Below are positions 45,540 through 54,645 of a DNA stretch of 64,000 nt, piece by piece (within the stretch, counting starts at the first letter, position 1; each line of letters begins with the position of its first letter). Position numbers and translations under genes: made by a program. The notes beneath the pieces are model-generated. The model saw only the letters and a program-made list of their open reading frames with translations. It did not search any database and was not told where the DNA came from. The stretch is from Salinimicrobium nanhaiense (GTDB lineage Bacteria; Bacteroidota; Bacteroidia; Flavobacteriales; Flavobacteriaceae): contig JAAVJQ010000006.1 in the NCBI GenBank assembly GCA_012038135.1, positions 62,001-126,000 of the forward strand. Reading direction: 5' to 3'.

Positions 45540-45547
45540 CAAATATA
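45540..45547 (-). promoter_or_regulatory. Candidate -7 element TATATTTG
   Basis: This reads as TATATTTG on the minus strand, 21 bases before the EEP gene start, and matches TAnnTTTG. Confidence 0.5.
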
Positions 45548-45707
45548 CAGTTTTGAGAATAACAGGAAACAGAAACGAAGGGTTTCCTTTCATTTTTCCG
45601 GAATAAAAATCGGACATTATCTGCAATTTTAATAGGAACAGCCACAAAAAGAAATAAAAATAATGATGAATTACGGGAAACCGTAAAAAATGTTTCCGGG
45701 TAAGGCT

Positions 45708-45715
45708 TAACTTTG
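45708..45715 (+). promoter_or_regulatory. Candidate -7 element TAACTTTG
   Basis: This is a perfect TAnnTTTG match 48 bases before the response-regulator start at 45764. Confidence 0.5.
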
Positions 45716-45763
45716 AAATAGGAAGCATTTATAAAAAGTAAAACCTGTTTTAAAGAACCCATA

Positions 45764-46429
45764 ATGTTCAAGAAAGTCTTAGTAGCAGAGGATATGGACA
45801 GCATCAATATTGCAGTTGCAGCGGTGCTTAAAGATCTGGGGATCGAGCAGGTAGAACACGCCCAATATTGTGACAAGGCCAGGATCCTTGCGAAGCAGGC
45901 ACTTTCCACAGGAGAACCTTTTGATCTGTTGATCTGTGATCTTTCCTTCAAGAATGACCATCGCACTGAAAAAATAAAATCGGGAAAGGAACTTGTTGAT
46001 GTTCTTAAACAGGAAGATCCAAACCTTAGAGTCCTTATAAACTCAGTGGAGGACCATCCACAAACTGTGCGCAGCTTATGGGATTCCGGGAATATCGATG
46101 CCTATGTTTGTAAAGACAGAAGAGGCCTTAAAGATCTTGAGGAAGCCATACTGGCCTTAACAAGGGGAGAAGCTTATAACTCCCGCGGGATTGAAAATAT
46201 TTTGAATAAAGAAAACATGTTGATCCTTAGGGATTGGGAAATGGAGCTGCTCACTGCGATAGCCTCCGGACTTACACAGGAGGAAATACAGGAAGATTTT
46301 AAAAGGCGGAATATTTCTCCCAACAGTAAAAGTTCTATTGAAAAACGGTTAAAGGAGCTCCGCGAAGAATTTGGTGCCAATACCACACCACATCTAATAG
46401 GAATCCTAAAGGACCTGAAAATAATATAG
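45764..46429 (+). CDS. Response regulator with LuxR-like output domain
   Basis: The 221-residue product has a receiver with acidic residues VLVAEDMDS, phosphoacceptor Asp59 (LLICDLSF), Ser in INSVEDH and Lys in VCKDRRG. The C-terminal part (about 155-221, WEMELLTAIASGLTQEEI then SPNSKSSIEKRLKELREEF) looks like a LuxR/NarL-type helix-turn-helix. It is therefore likely a DNA-binding transcription regulator. No kinase gene is adjacent. Confidence 0.85.
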   Translation: MFKKVLVAEDMDSINIAVAAVLKDLGIEQVEHAQYCDKARILAKQALSTGEPFDLLICDLSFKNDHRTEKIKSGKELVDVLKQEDPNLRVLINSVEDHPQTVRSLWDSGNIDAYVCKDRRGLKDLEEAILALTRGEAYNSRGIENILNKENMLILRDWEMELLTAIASGLTQEEIQEDFKRRNISPNSKSSIEKRLKELREEFGANTTPHLIGILKDLKII

Positions 46430-46439
46430 TAAAGGCAAG

Positions 46440-46505
46440 AACCGCCTCCAATTGATGTAACTCCGGGAATGTAGGGTAATCGGTAGTTCCTCAAAAGGGG
46501 CGGTT
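46440..46505. other. Spaced inverted repeat after response regulator
   Basis: AACCGCC (46440-46446) and GGCGGTT (46499-46505) are perfect complements flanked by a further CC/GG match, enclosing about 52 bases. It could be the base of a longer RNA structure, or a terminator of the regulator gene without a T tract. Confidence 0.3.
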
Positions 46506-46616
46506 TGTCTTTGGTCATATTTCCAAAATTTAATCGCAGGCAACTCAAATCTGCATCCCGGGAACCTCAAAAATGTAGTAAGGATCTTAAATGACATCTT
46601 CCAAACCCTTTTGGAA

Positions 46617-46988
46617 TTATATCATCATCAATGCGGCTATAGCCAGTAGAGAAATGAAGAAAAAGAACAGGATAATAAGGAATGCCTGGTTCGAAATGCC
46701 TTTTGTAGGACTGGGTTGGGTAAAATCTGATAATTTGAGCTCCTCTGTCAAAGGAGGATTTTTTTCCATAGCACCTTTAACTCCGATTAATTTTGCCTGT
46801 TGCCCTTTTTCGGTAAGCTGAAGTTTCTCATTTTCAATGGAAACGAATTCCAGCTTTATCAATTCATTTAAACTTTGGGTATATTCAGAAGAAAGGATAA
46901 CGGTGGCGTCTCCGTCCTCAATAATCTGTAATAGTTTGTCCTTTTTATCAGGGTCGCTTTCCTCAAGTACATCGGCAATCTTCATCAT
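46617..46988 (-). CDS. Small tail-anchored protein with winged-helix-like N-terminus
   Basis: The product has about 123 residues. The N-terminal 75 residues resemble a small winged-helix fold (SSEYTQSLNELIKLEFVSIE, then LQLTEKGQQAKLIGVKGAM). A single strong membrane helix forms the C-terminus (FLIILFFFFISLLAIAALMMI). I recognise no named family. The start is 46988 or 46985. A perfect TATCTTTG promoter element lies 28 bases upstream. Confidence 0.65.
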   Translation of the reverse strand: MMKIADVLEESDPDKKDKLLQIIEDGDATVILSSEYTQSLNELIKLEFVSIENEKLQLTEKGQQAKLIGVKGAMEKNPPLTEELKLSDFTQPSPTKGISNQAFLIILFFFFISLLAIAALMMI

Positions 46989-47015
46989 CAAAAATCTGGA
47001 GCTTAATTATTTAGA

Positions 47016-47023
47016 CAAAGATA
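47016..47023 (-). promoter_or_regulatory. Candidate -7 element TATCTTTG
   Basis: This is a TAnnTTTG match on the minus strand before the 46988 start, in the gap shared with the divergent LysR gene. Confidence 0.5.
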
Positions 47024-47080
47024 CAGTCTTCAGTCATTGATTTTTATTTATATATTTAATAGTTTGTATAAAATCTTTTT

Positions 47081-48001
47081 ATGAATTACACGCTACATCA
47101 GTTAAAGGTTTTTCTAAAGGTTAGTCAAACCCTCAGTATTACAAAGGCTGCCGGAGATCTCCATCTTTCACAGCCTGCTGTATCCATCCAGATAAAGAAT
47201 CTGCAGGATCAATTTGAGGTGCCACTCATTGAGATCATAGGTCGAAAAATCTTTATTACTCCCTTTGGAAAAGAGATTGCTGGTGCTGCAGGAAGGATAA
47301 TTCAGGAAGTGGAAAGCATCAATAGTAAAGCTGCTGCCTATAAAGGAGAGCTTATAGGTAATCTTAATATCACTGCTGTTTCTACCGGTAAATACGTGAT
47401 GCCTTACTTCCTTTCAGATTTTTTAAAGGAGCATCCGGGATTAGATCTGGTATTGGATGTGACCAACAGGGCAAGGGTCATTGAAAGCCTGGAGAAAAAC
47501 GAAGTGGATTTTGCTCTTGTTTCTCTATTGCCGGATAATATGCAGGTAGAACAGATCGATCTGATTGATAACAAATTATTTCTTGTAGGCAGCAATCAGG
47601 AATTCACTTCAACAAAACAAAATCCTGACATCCTTACCAAAGTACCTCTCATTTTCAGAGAAAGTGGATCCGGAACCCGCAAGGTGATGGAGCGATTTAT
47701 TAACCAACATAATTATAAGGTCACCACCAGGCTGGAACTAACTTCAAATGAAGCCGTAAAACAGGCAGTAATCGCAGGTTTGGGATATTCTATTATGCCG
47801 CTGATAGGTATACGCAATGAGCTAAACAGGGGAGATCTAAAAATCATACCTGTAGAAGGTTTTCCCATAAGGTCGACCTGGAAACTAATCTGGTTAAAGA
47901 ATAAAAGTCTTTCTCCTGCAGCTGCCTCCTATCTTAAGTACCTCAAAAAGAAAAAGGACAAAATAATTCTACGGCACTTTTCTGAAGTTGATAACATTTA
48001 A
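47081..48001 (+). CDS. LysR-type transcription regulator
   Basis: The 306-residue product has an N-terminal winged helix-turn-helix (LHQLKVFLKVSQTLSITKAA, then LSQPAVSIQIKNLQ), a linker helix and a periplasmic-binding-like effector domain (about 90-295, GNLNITAVSTGKYVMPYFL). It resembles the CysB/CbbR-like subgroup. LysR genes usually regulate a divergent neighbour, which here is the tail-anchored 46617 gene. That link is inference. Confidence 0.92.
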   Translation: MNYTLHQLKVFLKVSQTLSITKAAGDLHLSQPAVSIQIKNLQDQFEVPLIEIIGRKIFITPFGKEIAGAAGRIIQEVESINSKAAAYKGELIGNLNITAVSTGKYVMPYFLSDFLKEHPGLDLVLDVTNRARVIESLEKNEVDFALVSLLPDNMQVEQIDLIDNKLFLVGSNQEFTSTKQNPDILTKVPLIFRESGSGTRKVMERFINQHNYKVTTRLELTSNEAVKQAVIAGLGYSIMPLIGIRNELNRGDLKIIPVEGFPIRSTWKLIWLKNKSLSPAAASYLKYLKKKKDKIILRHFSEVDNI

Positions 48002-48035
48002 ATTCCTGCAAAGGTTGATCGGCGTTGTGAAAGAA

Positions 48036-48250
48036 TTATCTAAAACAGGTGCCTTTCTCAGGTTCGCTTTCTACTTTGATCTGGGCATCATGCTTTTCCC
48101 CGATATATTCGACAGAACTTAAACCTACTCCCATACCATTTTCTTTGTGGAATAGTAGGTCTCAAAAAGAAGTTCGATCCCGTGTTCATTCATCCCACGG
48201 CCATTAATCATTGAGGGAATCGACACCTGGGAAGATTCAGGCGGCATAAA
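48036..48250 (-). pseudogene. Histidine-kinase ATPase-domain remnant
   Basis: Reading leftward, one frame gives INGRGMNEHGIELLFETYYS followed by TK. A one-base shift near 48139-48147 then continues ENGMGVGLSSVEYIGEK and IKVESEPEKGTCF to a stop at 48036. These are the G1, F and G2 boxes of a HATPase domain. The DHp domain and sensor are absent, and a stop lies just upstream in frame. It is a decayed 3' end of a kinase gene. Confidence 0.65.
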
Positions 48251-48498
48251 GTCTTGTTTTAAAGAGCATAGGGAAACCCGTTAAGAAAAAGATCACCACA
48301 AGATTCCGGGCGAAGGTATAAAATTCTGTAAAAAATGATTAGGTGTAAAGGAACATTTTATTCTTTTTAAAGGAGGAAATCCGGTCATTTTTCGGCTTAG
48401 GATCTAATTAATTTGTAATTTTAATAACCTGATGTACAGTGAGGTGATGTGAAAGCCTTCTGAATATTTCAGGTAATTAACCAATATTGCTGAAGCTT

Positions 48499-48918
48499 AT
48501 GAAAACGAAAAAGATCACAGTAGAAACCCTGGTGCCACTACCGGTTGAAAAGGTATGGACCTTATGGACCTCTCCGGAACATATTACCAATTGGAATTTT
48601 GCTTCACCTGAGTGGCATTCCCCAAAAGCTGAAAATGAATTACATGCCGGAGGAAAGTTCAGGTATCGGATGGAAGCAAAAGATGGAAGTGCCGGCTTTG
48701 ATTTTAAAGGAAAATATGAAGAGGTAACCCCAAACAAATACATTAAATATAGAATGGATGACGGGAGGGAAGCAGAGGTAGTTTTTAAACCTGTTGATAA
48801 TGCGACCTTTATTGAAGAGACCTTTGATCCCGAATCAGAAAATTCTATAGAGATGCAGCGGGATGGCTGGCAGGCTATCCTGGAGAACTTCAGAAATTAT
48901 GCGGAAAGAAATATTTAA
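48499..48918 (+). CDS. SRPBCC (AHSA1-like) protein
   Basis: The 139-residue product starts at ATG 48499; an in-frame TTG lies 12 bases upstream. It contains VETLVPLPVEKVWTLWTSPE, HAGGKFRYRMEA and DGWQAILENFRNY, typical of the activator of Hsp90 ATPase 1-like SRPBCC family, which binds hydrophobic ligands. In many Bacteroidetes such genes stand beside PhnB-like VOC genes, and a decayed one follows here. Confidence 0.9.
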   Translation: MKTKKITVETLVPLPVEKVWTLWTSPEHITNWNFASPEWHSPKAENELHAGGKFRYRMEAKDGSAGFDFKGKYEEVTPNKYIKYRMDDGREAEVVFKPVDNATFIEETFDPESENSIEMQRDGWQAILENFRNYAERNI

Positions 48919-48938
48919 AACATGAAACTTCAGATTAA

Positions 48939-49368
48939 ATGGCTAAACTTGATCCATACCTAAACTTTAACCGAAAAACAGAATAGGCCTTCAATTTTTT
49001 CAGATCTGTTTTTTGGTGGTGACTTCTCCTTTTTGCAGTGGTTTAAAGATACTTCCGAAGCCGGAAAAATTTTCGGTGAAGATGGCGAAAAGATCATGCA
49101 TATCTCCCTGCCCATGGGAGAGAATATTTTAATGGCTACAGATGCTCTGGAGTCTCTTGGTCAAAAATTGGAACCCGGAAGCAGCATCTACTTTCCATCC
49201 ATCCTGATTCTGAGACTCATGCCAGGAAAATCTTTGATCGACTCTCCAATGGGCGGGAGAGTAGAAATGGAATTACAGGATACCTTTTTGGGAACGTTGT
49301 TTGGAAGCCTTAGCGATAAGTATGGTGCGAATTGAATGGTTCGTGACGAAGAACCACAGGAACCGTAA
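48939..49368 (+). pseudogene. Decayed PhnB-like VOC gene
   Basis: The start reads MAKLDPYLNFNRKTE, then an in-frame TAG at 48984. After a T run at 49009-49014 the frame shifts into FLQWFKDTSEAGKIFGEDGE. A stretch IHPDSETHARKIFDRLSNG is found one frame away near 49195-49255, before the frame returns at GGRVEMELQDTFLG. The GANW position is a TGA (49333-49335), after which MVRDEEP continues to TAA at 49366. Two nonsense and at least three frameshift changes make it a clear pseudogene. Confidence 0.8.
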
Positions 49369-49449
49369 ATTATTCTGAAGAGAAACATCTGTTTAATTGC
49401 CCTTTTTGGCAGCGATATTGTTTAGTCTTGTACGGCAGAATTGCGGAAC

Positions 49450-49479
49450 AAAAAAAAAGCCACCCCTAAGAGGATGGCT
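49450..49479 (-). terminator. Intrinsic terminator of the fasciclin gene
   Basis: On the minus strand an 8-bp stem (AGCCATCC with a wobble partner) is followed by nine T residues, 25 bases after the stop at 49505. Confidence 0.8.
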
Positions 49480-49504
49480 GGAAAACAAAGAGACCTAAAG
49501 TGGC

Positions 49505-50131
49505 TTATTCAATAGGTAAAAGCACTGCGTCAATAACATGTATGATCCCGTTCGAAGCAGAAATATTAGCGGTTTCTATTATAGCTGAGCTTCCCACTGC
49601 ATGAATTCTTGCTTCGGGATCAACCGTAAAATTTACTCCCAGTAAAGTTTCGATATTTTTGTCATTTTTGCGAGGTACCACGCTGTTGGCTGCGCGACGT
49701 CCTTCAACTACATGATAAAGCAGTACATCGCGAACTAATTCCGGAGATACTTCCTCTATACCTTCAACTCCTAAAGCAGCGTAGAGGTTGGCAAATGCAG
49801 CATCGGTAGGCGCAAAAACGGTATACTGGTCTGTACCGGTGCTAAAAAGGGCTACTAGTTGCGTCTGTAGTTCATCATCTACATAAGTGAGGGCTTTAAG
49901 CAGTTCATTAAATCCATTCTCTCCGGCGATTGTGGCAATAGAATTTTCCCCTGGTGCAGGGGCCCCTTTTTTAGAAGCTGCGACAGCAGATGATTCGAGA
50001 TTAGCTACAGAAGGTTCTGCTTGTTGAGAAATATCCTCTCCCGAACAGGACGTAATAAGTAAAGCAAATGCTGCAGGTACAAGTAATTTTAACGACAGCC
50101 TTGATAACGAAAATAATTTTGAAGTTCTCAT
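49505..50131 (-). CDS. Fasciclin (FAS1) domain lipoprotein
   Basis: The 208-residue product has a lipoprotein signal ending LITSC (Cys about 29) and a Ser/Ala/Pro-rich linker. One FAS1 domain (about 65-206) carries the H1 block YTVFAPTDAAFANL, YHVVEGRRAANSV and the H2 block ASNGIIHVIDAVLLP. FAS1 proteins mediate adhesion or matrix contacts. It is surface or periplasm anchored. It is monocistronic with a strong terminator. Confidence 0.93.
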   Translation of the reverse strand: MRTSKLFSLSRLSLKLLVPAAFALLITSCSGEDISQQAEPSVANLESSAVAASKKGAPAPGENSIATIAGENGFNELLKALTYVDDELQTQLVALFSTGTDQYTVFAPTDAAFANLYAALGVEGIEEVSPELVRDVLLYHVVEGRRAANSVVPRKNDKNIETLLGVNFTVDPEARIHAVGSSAIIETANISASNGIIHVIDAVLLPIE

Positions 50132-50443
50132 ATAATGAATTATTTGGTTTATAATAGGCTAAAAGTAAACAACTTATTTTGAATTGTTTAAATAATTAAC
50201 TTTTTATCTAAACAAATGGTTTCAGTGTGATATTAGATATAAATATTTGTACAACTACTAACACATATATTTAATCATGGGATTCAGTTTGTATATTAGC
50301 ATCTTTAAAAACTGAGATTTTGAGGAGAATGAAAATTTCCTTCTGTAGTATTAAACTTTCGGAGATAATTTAAGTCTTATTAGAGTTACATTTGAATAAT
50401 ATATATTCAAAACGCAGCAACTCATCACTTTACTTCTTATTTA
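50132..50443. other. Intergenic region between divergent fasciclin and RND genes
   Basis: This is a 312-base AT-rich gap. TACATTTG at 50387-50394 matches the -7 consensus and could drive the RND operon. No regulator gene or obvious operator is seen. Confidence 0.45.
50387..50394 (+). promoter_or_regulatory. Candidate -7 element of the RND operon
   Basis: TACATTTG matches TAnnTTTG, 49 bases before the adaptor start. A -33 TTG is not evident. Confidence 0.4.
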
Positions 50444-51523
50444 ATGAAGACCAAACACATTTTTTACCTCCTTTTACTCCTGGGACTTGGAGCCCTTGTA
50501 GTTTACAGGATCAACGCCAACAACGAATCAAAGAATGCCAATGGACCGAAGGCTCAGGGTGGTGCCACCGTTACCGGAATGGTCCTGGAGCCTCAAAACT
50601 TTGCCGAGAATTTGTCACTTTCGGGTTCTTTGGAAGCCAATGAACAGGTTGAGCTTCGCAGCGAGATTTCAGGGGTTGTTGAACAGATCAATTTTAAGGA
50701 AGGAAGTAAGGTCTCTAAAGGTCAGGTGCTGTTAAAGGTCAATGACCTGGAACTGCGGGCACAGTTGGCAAAGATAAATACAGCCGAAAAACTGGCTGCG
50801 GAAAATGAGCGGAGAGCTCAGCTGCTGCTGGGGAAAGAGGCGATAAGTCAGGAGGAATATGATGTGGCTCAGGCAGATCTACAATCGTCTAAAGCAGAAT
50901 CACAGCTTATTGCGGCACAACTTGGAAAAGCTACCGTAAAAGCCCCTTTTTCAGGCACCATAGGTTTAAGATATATTTCTGAAGGCACTTATGTGACCCC
51001 CGCCACTTCCATAGCTAAACTGGTCAATACCGATAAATTAAAACTTACATTTTCCATACCCGAAAAATATTCCGGGCAGGTAGGAATAGGTTCAGAATTG
51101 ACCTTTACAACAGCGGGTTCTAAAGAAGAACATACTGCCATAGTGTATGCCGTTGAGCCGGGAGTGGATGTTGCTACCCGTACTTTAAAGATGCGCGCGA
51201 TGGCCGAAAATAAGGAGGGAAAACTGATCCCGGGAACCTTTGCCAATGTGGCCCTTCCGTTGGAAGCTGTAAATGATGCGATAATGGTCCCAACTGAAGC
51301 CCTGATCCCTATCCAAAACGGAAAAAAGATATTCGTTAAACGCGATGGGGTAGCTAAAGAAGTAGAGGTGCAAACAGGTGCCCGTACCGCGAATTCAGTA
51401 AGAGTGACATCAGGTTTAAAGGCCGGCGATACAATTTTAACTTCCGGAGTGATGATCCTAAAAGATGGAGCTCCTGTAAAGGTCACACTTAGTCAACCAG
51501 TTGCTAATACTGCTTCCCAATGA
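50444..51523 (+). CDS. RND efflux periplasmic adaptor
   Basis: The 359-residue product has an N-terminal membrane helix (about 5-22), a lipoyl/barrel-sandwich region (SGSLEANEQVELRSEISGVV, KVSKGQVLLKVND), a helical hairpin (about 100-150, QEEYDVAQADLQSSKAE), a beta barrel and a membrane-proximal domain. It is a membrane fusion protein of the MdtA/AcrA kind. The stop overlaps the pump start by ATGA, and all three efflux genes overlap. Confidence 0.94.
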   Translation: MKTKHIFYLLLLLGLGALVVYRINANNESKNANGPKAQGGATVTGMVLEPQNFAENLSLSGSLEANEQVELRSEISGVVEQINFKEGSKVSKGQVLLKVNDLELRAQLAKINTAEKLAAENERRAQLLLGKEAISQEEYDVAQADLQSSKAESQLIAAQLGKATVKAPFSGTIGLRYISEGTYVTPATSIAKLVNTDKLKLTFSIPEKYSGQVGIGSELTFTTAGSKEEHTAIVYAVEPGVDVATRTLKMRAMAENKEGKLIPGTFANVALPLEAVNDAIMVPTEALIPIQNGKKIFVKRDGVAKEVEVQTGARTANSVRVTSGLKAGDTILTSGVMILKDGAPVKVTLSQPVANTASQ

Positions 51524-54500
51524 GTCTTTCTTCTTTAAGTATAAAGCGGCCTGTGCTTACTATCGTGATGAACATCGCGATAGTACTTTTTGGAGTTATT
51601 GGCTTTACCTATCTGGGAGTTCGGGAATTCCCCTCTATTGATCCCGCAATAATTTCGGTACGTACCAATTATACAGGGGCCAATCCCGATATCATCGAAA
51701 GCCAGATCACAGAACCCCTGGAGAAGGAGATCAACTCCATAGACGGGATTAGAAATATCAGTTCCACCAGCAGCCAGGGCTCAAGTAATATCAACATTGA
51801 GTTTAACCTGGACAAGGATCTCGAAGCAGCTGCCAATGACGTGAGGGATAAAGTTTCCCGGGCTGTGCGAAGGCTGCCGCAGGATATTGATGCTCCGCCG
51901 GTGGTTTCTAAAGCCGATGCAGATTCCCAGCCTATCATTGCAATGACCGTTCAAAGTAAGGAAAAGAATGTACTGGAACTGAGTGACTATGCCGAAAATG
52001 TCATCGCACCACGCCTGCAAACAATTCCCGGGGTAAGTAGCGTACAGATTTGGGGGCAGCGAAAGTATGCGATGAGGCTTTGGATAGATCCCGTTAAACT
52101 CGCATCCTACGGTGCAACGGTAGCCGATGTTCGTGCAGCTTTAAGTGCGCAGAATGTGGAGCTGCCTACAGGAAAATTAACAGGTTCCAATACAGAACTG
52201 GCAGTTAAGACCCTTGGAAATCTATCTACCGAAGAGGAATTTAACAACATCATTATCCTTGCCGATGGAGATAACCTGGTAAGGCTGAAGGATGTCGGCT
52301 CTGCCGCCCTGGAAGCAGAAAATCTTGAAACAAAGCTCAGCGATTCGGGGCAGGAAATGGTTTCAATGGTGATCATTCCGCAGCCGGGAACAAATTATCT
52401 TGACATCGCCGATTCCTTTTACGAGCAGTACGAAATGCTTCAGAAGGATCTCCCCCAGGATTTTAACCTGAATATTGCCTTTGATAATACCACTTTCGTT
52501 AAAAAATCTGTGACCGAGGTGGTGGAAACTCTTGCTATTGCTATAATCCTTGTGATCCTGGTGATCTACCTGTTCTTCAGGAACTGGTCTATTGCGCTGC
52601 GACCCCTAATTGATATTCCGGTTTCCCTTATTGCCACCTTCTTTGTCATGTGGGCGTTTGGCTATTCGATCAACGTGTTGACCTTACTTGCAATAGTATT
52701 GGCTACAGGACTGGTAGTAGATGACGGGATTGTGGTCACAGAAAATATTTATAAAAAAGTAGAGGAGGGGATGAGCCCCATACAGGCGGCAATAAAAGGT
52801 TCCAATGAGATCTTTTTTGCGGTAATTTCCATTTCTGTGACCCTGGCGGCTGTGTTCCTTCCGGTGATCTTTCTTGAAGGTTTTGTTGGCAGGTTGTTTC
52901 GCGAATTTGGAGTGGTACTTGCAGCGGCGGTATTGATCTCGGCTTTTGTGGCTTTAACGCTCACTCCAATGTTGAACGCCTATCTCATGAAACCGGGGAA
53001 GCAGAATAACTCAAAGTTTTACAATTTTACAGAGAAGTATTTTGTAAAGATGAACCGTAGCTATGCCGAGTCGCTCCGCGATTTCATGAAAAAGAAATGG
53101 CTAAGTTTTCCAATCCTAGGAGCTTGTTTGATTGCTGCGGTCGTTTTCTTCAGCCTTCTTCCAAAGGAGACGGCACCTTATGAAGATAGAAGTTTCTTAA
53201 GTATAAATGCATCAGCTCCCGAAGGTGCTTCTTATGAATATATGGATCGTTTTATGAATGAGCTCACACAGCTTATCAATGATTCCATTCCCGAGAAAAA
53301 AGTAAGTCTTATTATTACCTCTCCGGGTTGGGGTTCGGGTTCTGTCAACAGTGGGTTTGGTAGAGTTGCCCTGGTAGAACCTTCAGAAAGGGACCGTTCG
53401 CAGGATGAGATAGCTGCCGACCTTACCCGTTGGACAAAACAGTTTCCCGGAGCACGTACCAATGTTAGCCAAAGCCCTACCATAGCTGTAAACCGCCGTG
53501 GTGGAATGCCCATACAATACATCATTCAGGCGCAGAATTTTGAGCAGCTGGAGGCTAAGATCCCTCAGTTTATGGAAGAAGTGGAAAATGATCCTACTTT
53601 CTCGAATTCAGATCTAAATCTTAAGTTCAATAAGCCAGAAATCTATGTCACCATTGACAGGGAAAAAGCTCAAACTTTAGGAGTATCTGTACTGGATGTT
53701 GCGCAGACGCTGCAACTTGCCCTGAGTGGACAGCGCTTTGGATATTTCATGATGAACGGTAAACAATATCAGGTACTGGGACAATTCGATAAGAAGGATC
53801 GTGATGCGCCTATGGATCTTACTTCTATGTTCGTGAGAAACCGTGGCGGACAGCTCATACAGCTGGACAATTTAGTGACCACCGAAGAGCAAAGCAGTCC
53901 GCCGGCATTGTATCACAACAACCGTTATATGAGTGCCACCGTTTCTGCGAGTCTGGCGCCCGGAATGAGTATGGGGGACGGGATAGATGCCATGGAACGT
54001 ATAAGAGAAAAAGTACTCGACGAAACCTTTACTACAGATCTTGGGGGGGAATCCCGGGATTTTGTGGAGAGTAGCTCCAATACCATGTTTGCCTTTGTAC
54101 TGGCCTTATTGCTGATCTTCCTGTTATTGGCGGCACAGTTTGAAAGTTTTATCGATCCATTGATCATTATTCTAACCGTACCAATGGCGGTGGCGGGAGC
54201 TCTGTTCAGTTTATGGCTGTTTGGGCAAAGCTGGAATATCTTTAGCCAGATTGGAACTGTGATGCTCATTGGGCTGGTGACCAAAAACGGAATTTTGATT
54301 GTGGAATTCGCGAATCAATTGCGGGAGCAGGGAGTGCCGAAGCTGGAAGCTATCTTACGGGCTTCAGAATCACGATTGCGGCCTATCCTTATGACCAGTT
54401 TAACCATCGCCTTGGGAGCATTACCAATAGCCGTAGCTTTTGGTGCAGCCTCCACCAGCAGGATCGGGATGGGAGTGGTGATTATAGGAGGAACAATGTT

Positions 54501-54645
54501 CTCTCTTATCCTTACCCTTTTCATAATTCCGGCTGTGTATTATATGTGGTCAAAAGAAAAGAAACATCGTCCTGAATTTGATGAAATTGAGCAAATTGAA
54601 AGATCTGAATCCCGTTCTAAACCGGAAGCCCTTGTACATGAATAA
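51520..54645 (+). CDS. RND efflux transporter (AcrB/MdtF-like)
   Basis: The 1041-residue, twelve-helix inner-membrane pump is proton-driven. It starts SLSSLSIKRPVLTIVMNIAI. The proton-relay Asp pair is in TGLVVDDGIVVTENI (TM4), with the usual large periplasmic loops and a second half with FEYSF-type helices (LLAAQFESFIDPLII). The HAE1-like family exports hydrophobic and amphiphilic compounds. It is full length and intact. Confidence 0.95.
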   Translation: MSLSSLSIKRPVLTIVMNIAIVLFGVIGFTYLGVREFPSIDPAIISVRTNYTGANPDIIESQITEPLEKEINSIDGIRNISSTSSQGSSNINIEFNLDKDLEAAANDVRDKVSRAVRRLPQDIDAPPVVSKADADSQPIIAMTVQSKEKNVLELSDYAENVIAPRLQTIPGVSSVQIWGQRKYAMRLWIDPVKLASYGATVADVRAALSAQNVELPTGKLTGSNTELAVKTLGNLSTEEEFNNIIILADGDNLVRLKDVGSAALEAENLETKLSDSGQEMVSMVIIPQPGTNYLDIADSFYEQYEMLQKDLPQDFNLNIAFDNTTFVKKSVTEVVETLAIAIILVILVIYLFFRNWSIALRPLIDIPVSLIATFFVMWAFGYSINVLTLLAIVLATGLVVDDGIVVTENIYKKVEEGMSPIQAAIKGSNEIFFAVISISVTLAAVFLPVIFLEGFVGRLFREFGVVLAAAVLISAFVALTLTPMLNAYLMKPGKQNNSKFYNFTEKYFVKMNRSYAESLRDFMKKKWLSFPILGACLIAAVVFFSLLPKETAPYEDRSFLSINASAPEGASYEYMDRFMNELTQLINDSIPEKKVSLIITSPGWGSGSVNSGFGRVALVEPSERDRSQDEIAADLTRWTKQFPGARTNVSQSPTIAVNRRGGMPIQYIIQAQNFEQLEAKIPQFMEEVENDPTFSNSDLNLKFNKPEIYVTIDREKAQTLGVSVLDVAQTLQLALSGQRFGYFMMNGKQYQVLGQFDKKDRDAPMDLTSMFVRNRGGQLIQLDNLVTTEEQSSPPALYHNNRYMSATVSASLAPGMSMGDGIDAMERIREKVLDETFTTDLGGESRDFVESSSNTMFAFVLALLLIFLLLAAQFESFIDPLIIILTVPMAVAGALFSLWLFGQSWNIFSQIGTVMLIGLVTKNGILIVEFANQLREQGVPKLEAILRASESRLRPILMTSLTIALGALPIAVAFGAASTSRIGMGVVIIGGTMFSLILTLFIIPAVYYMWSKEKKHRPEFDEIEQIERSESRSKPEALVHE

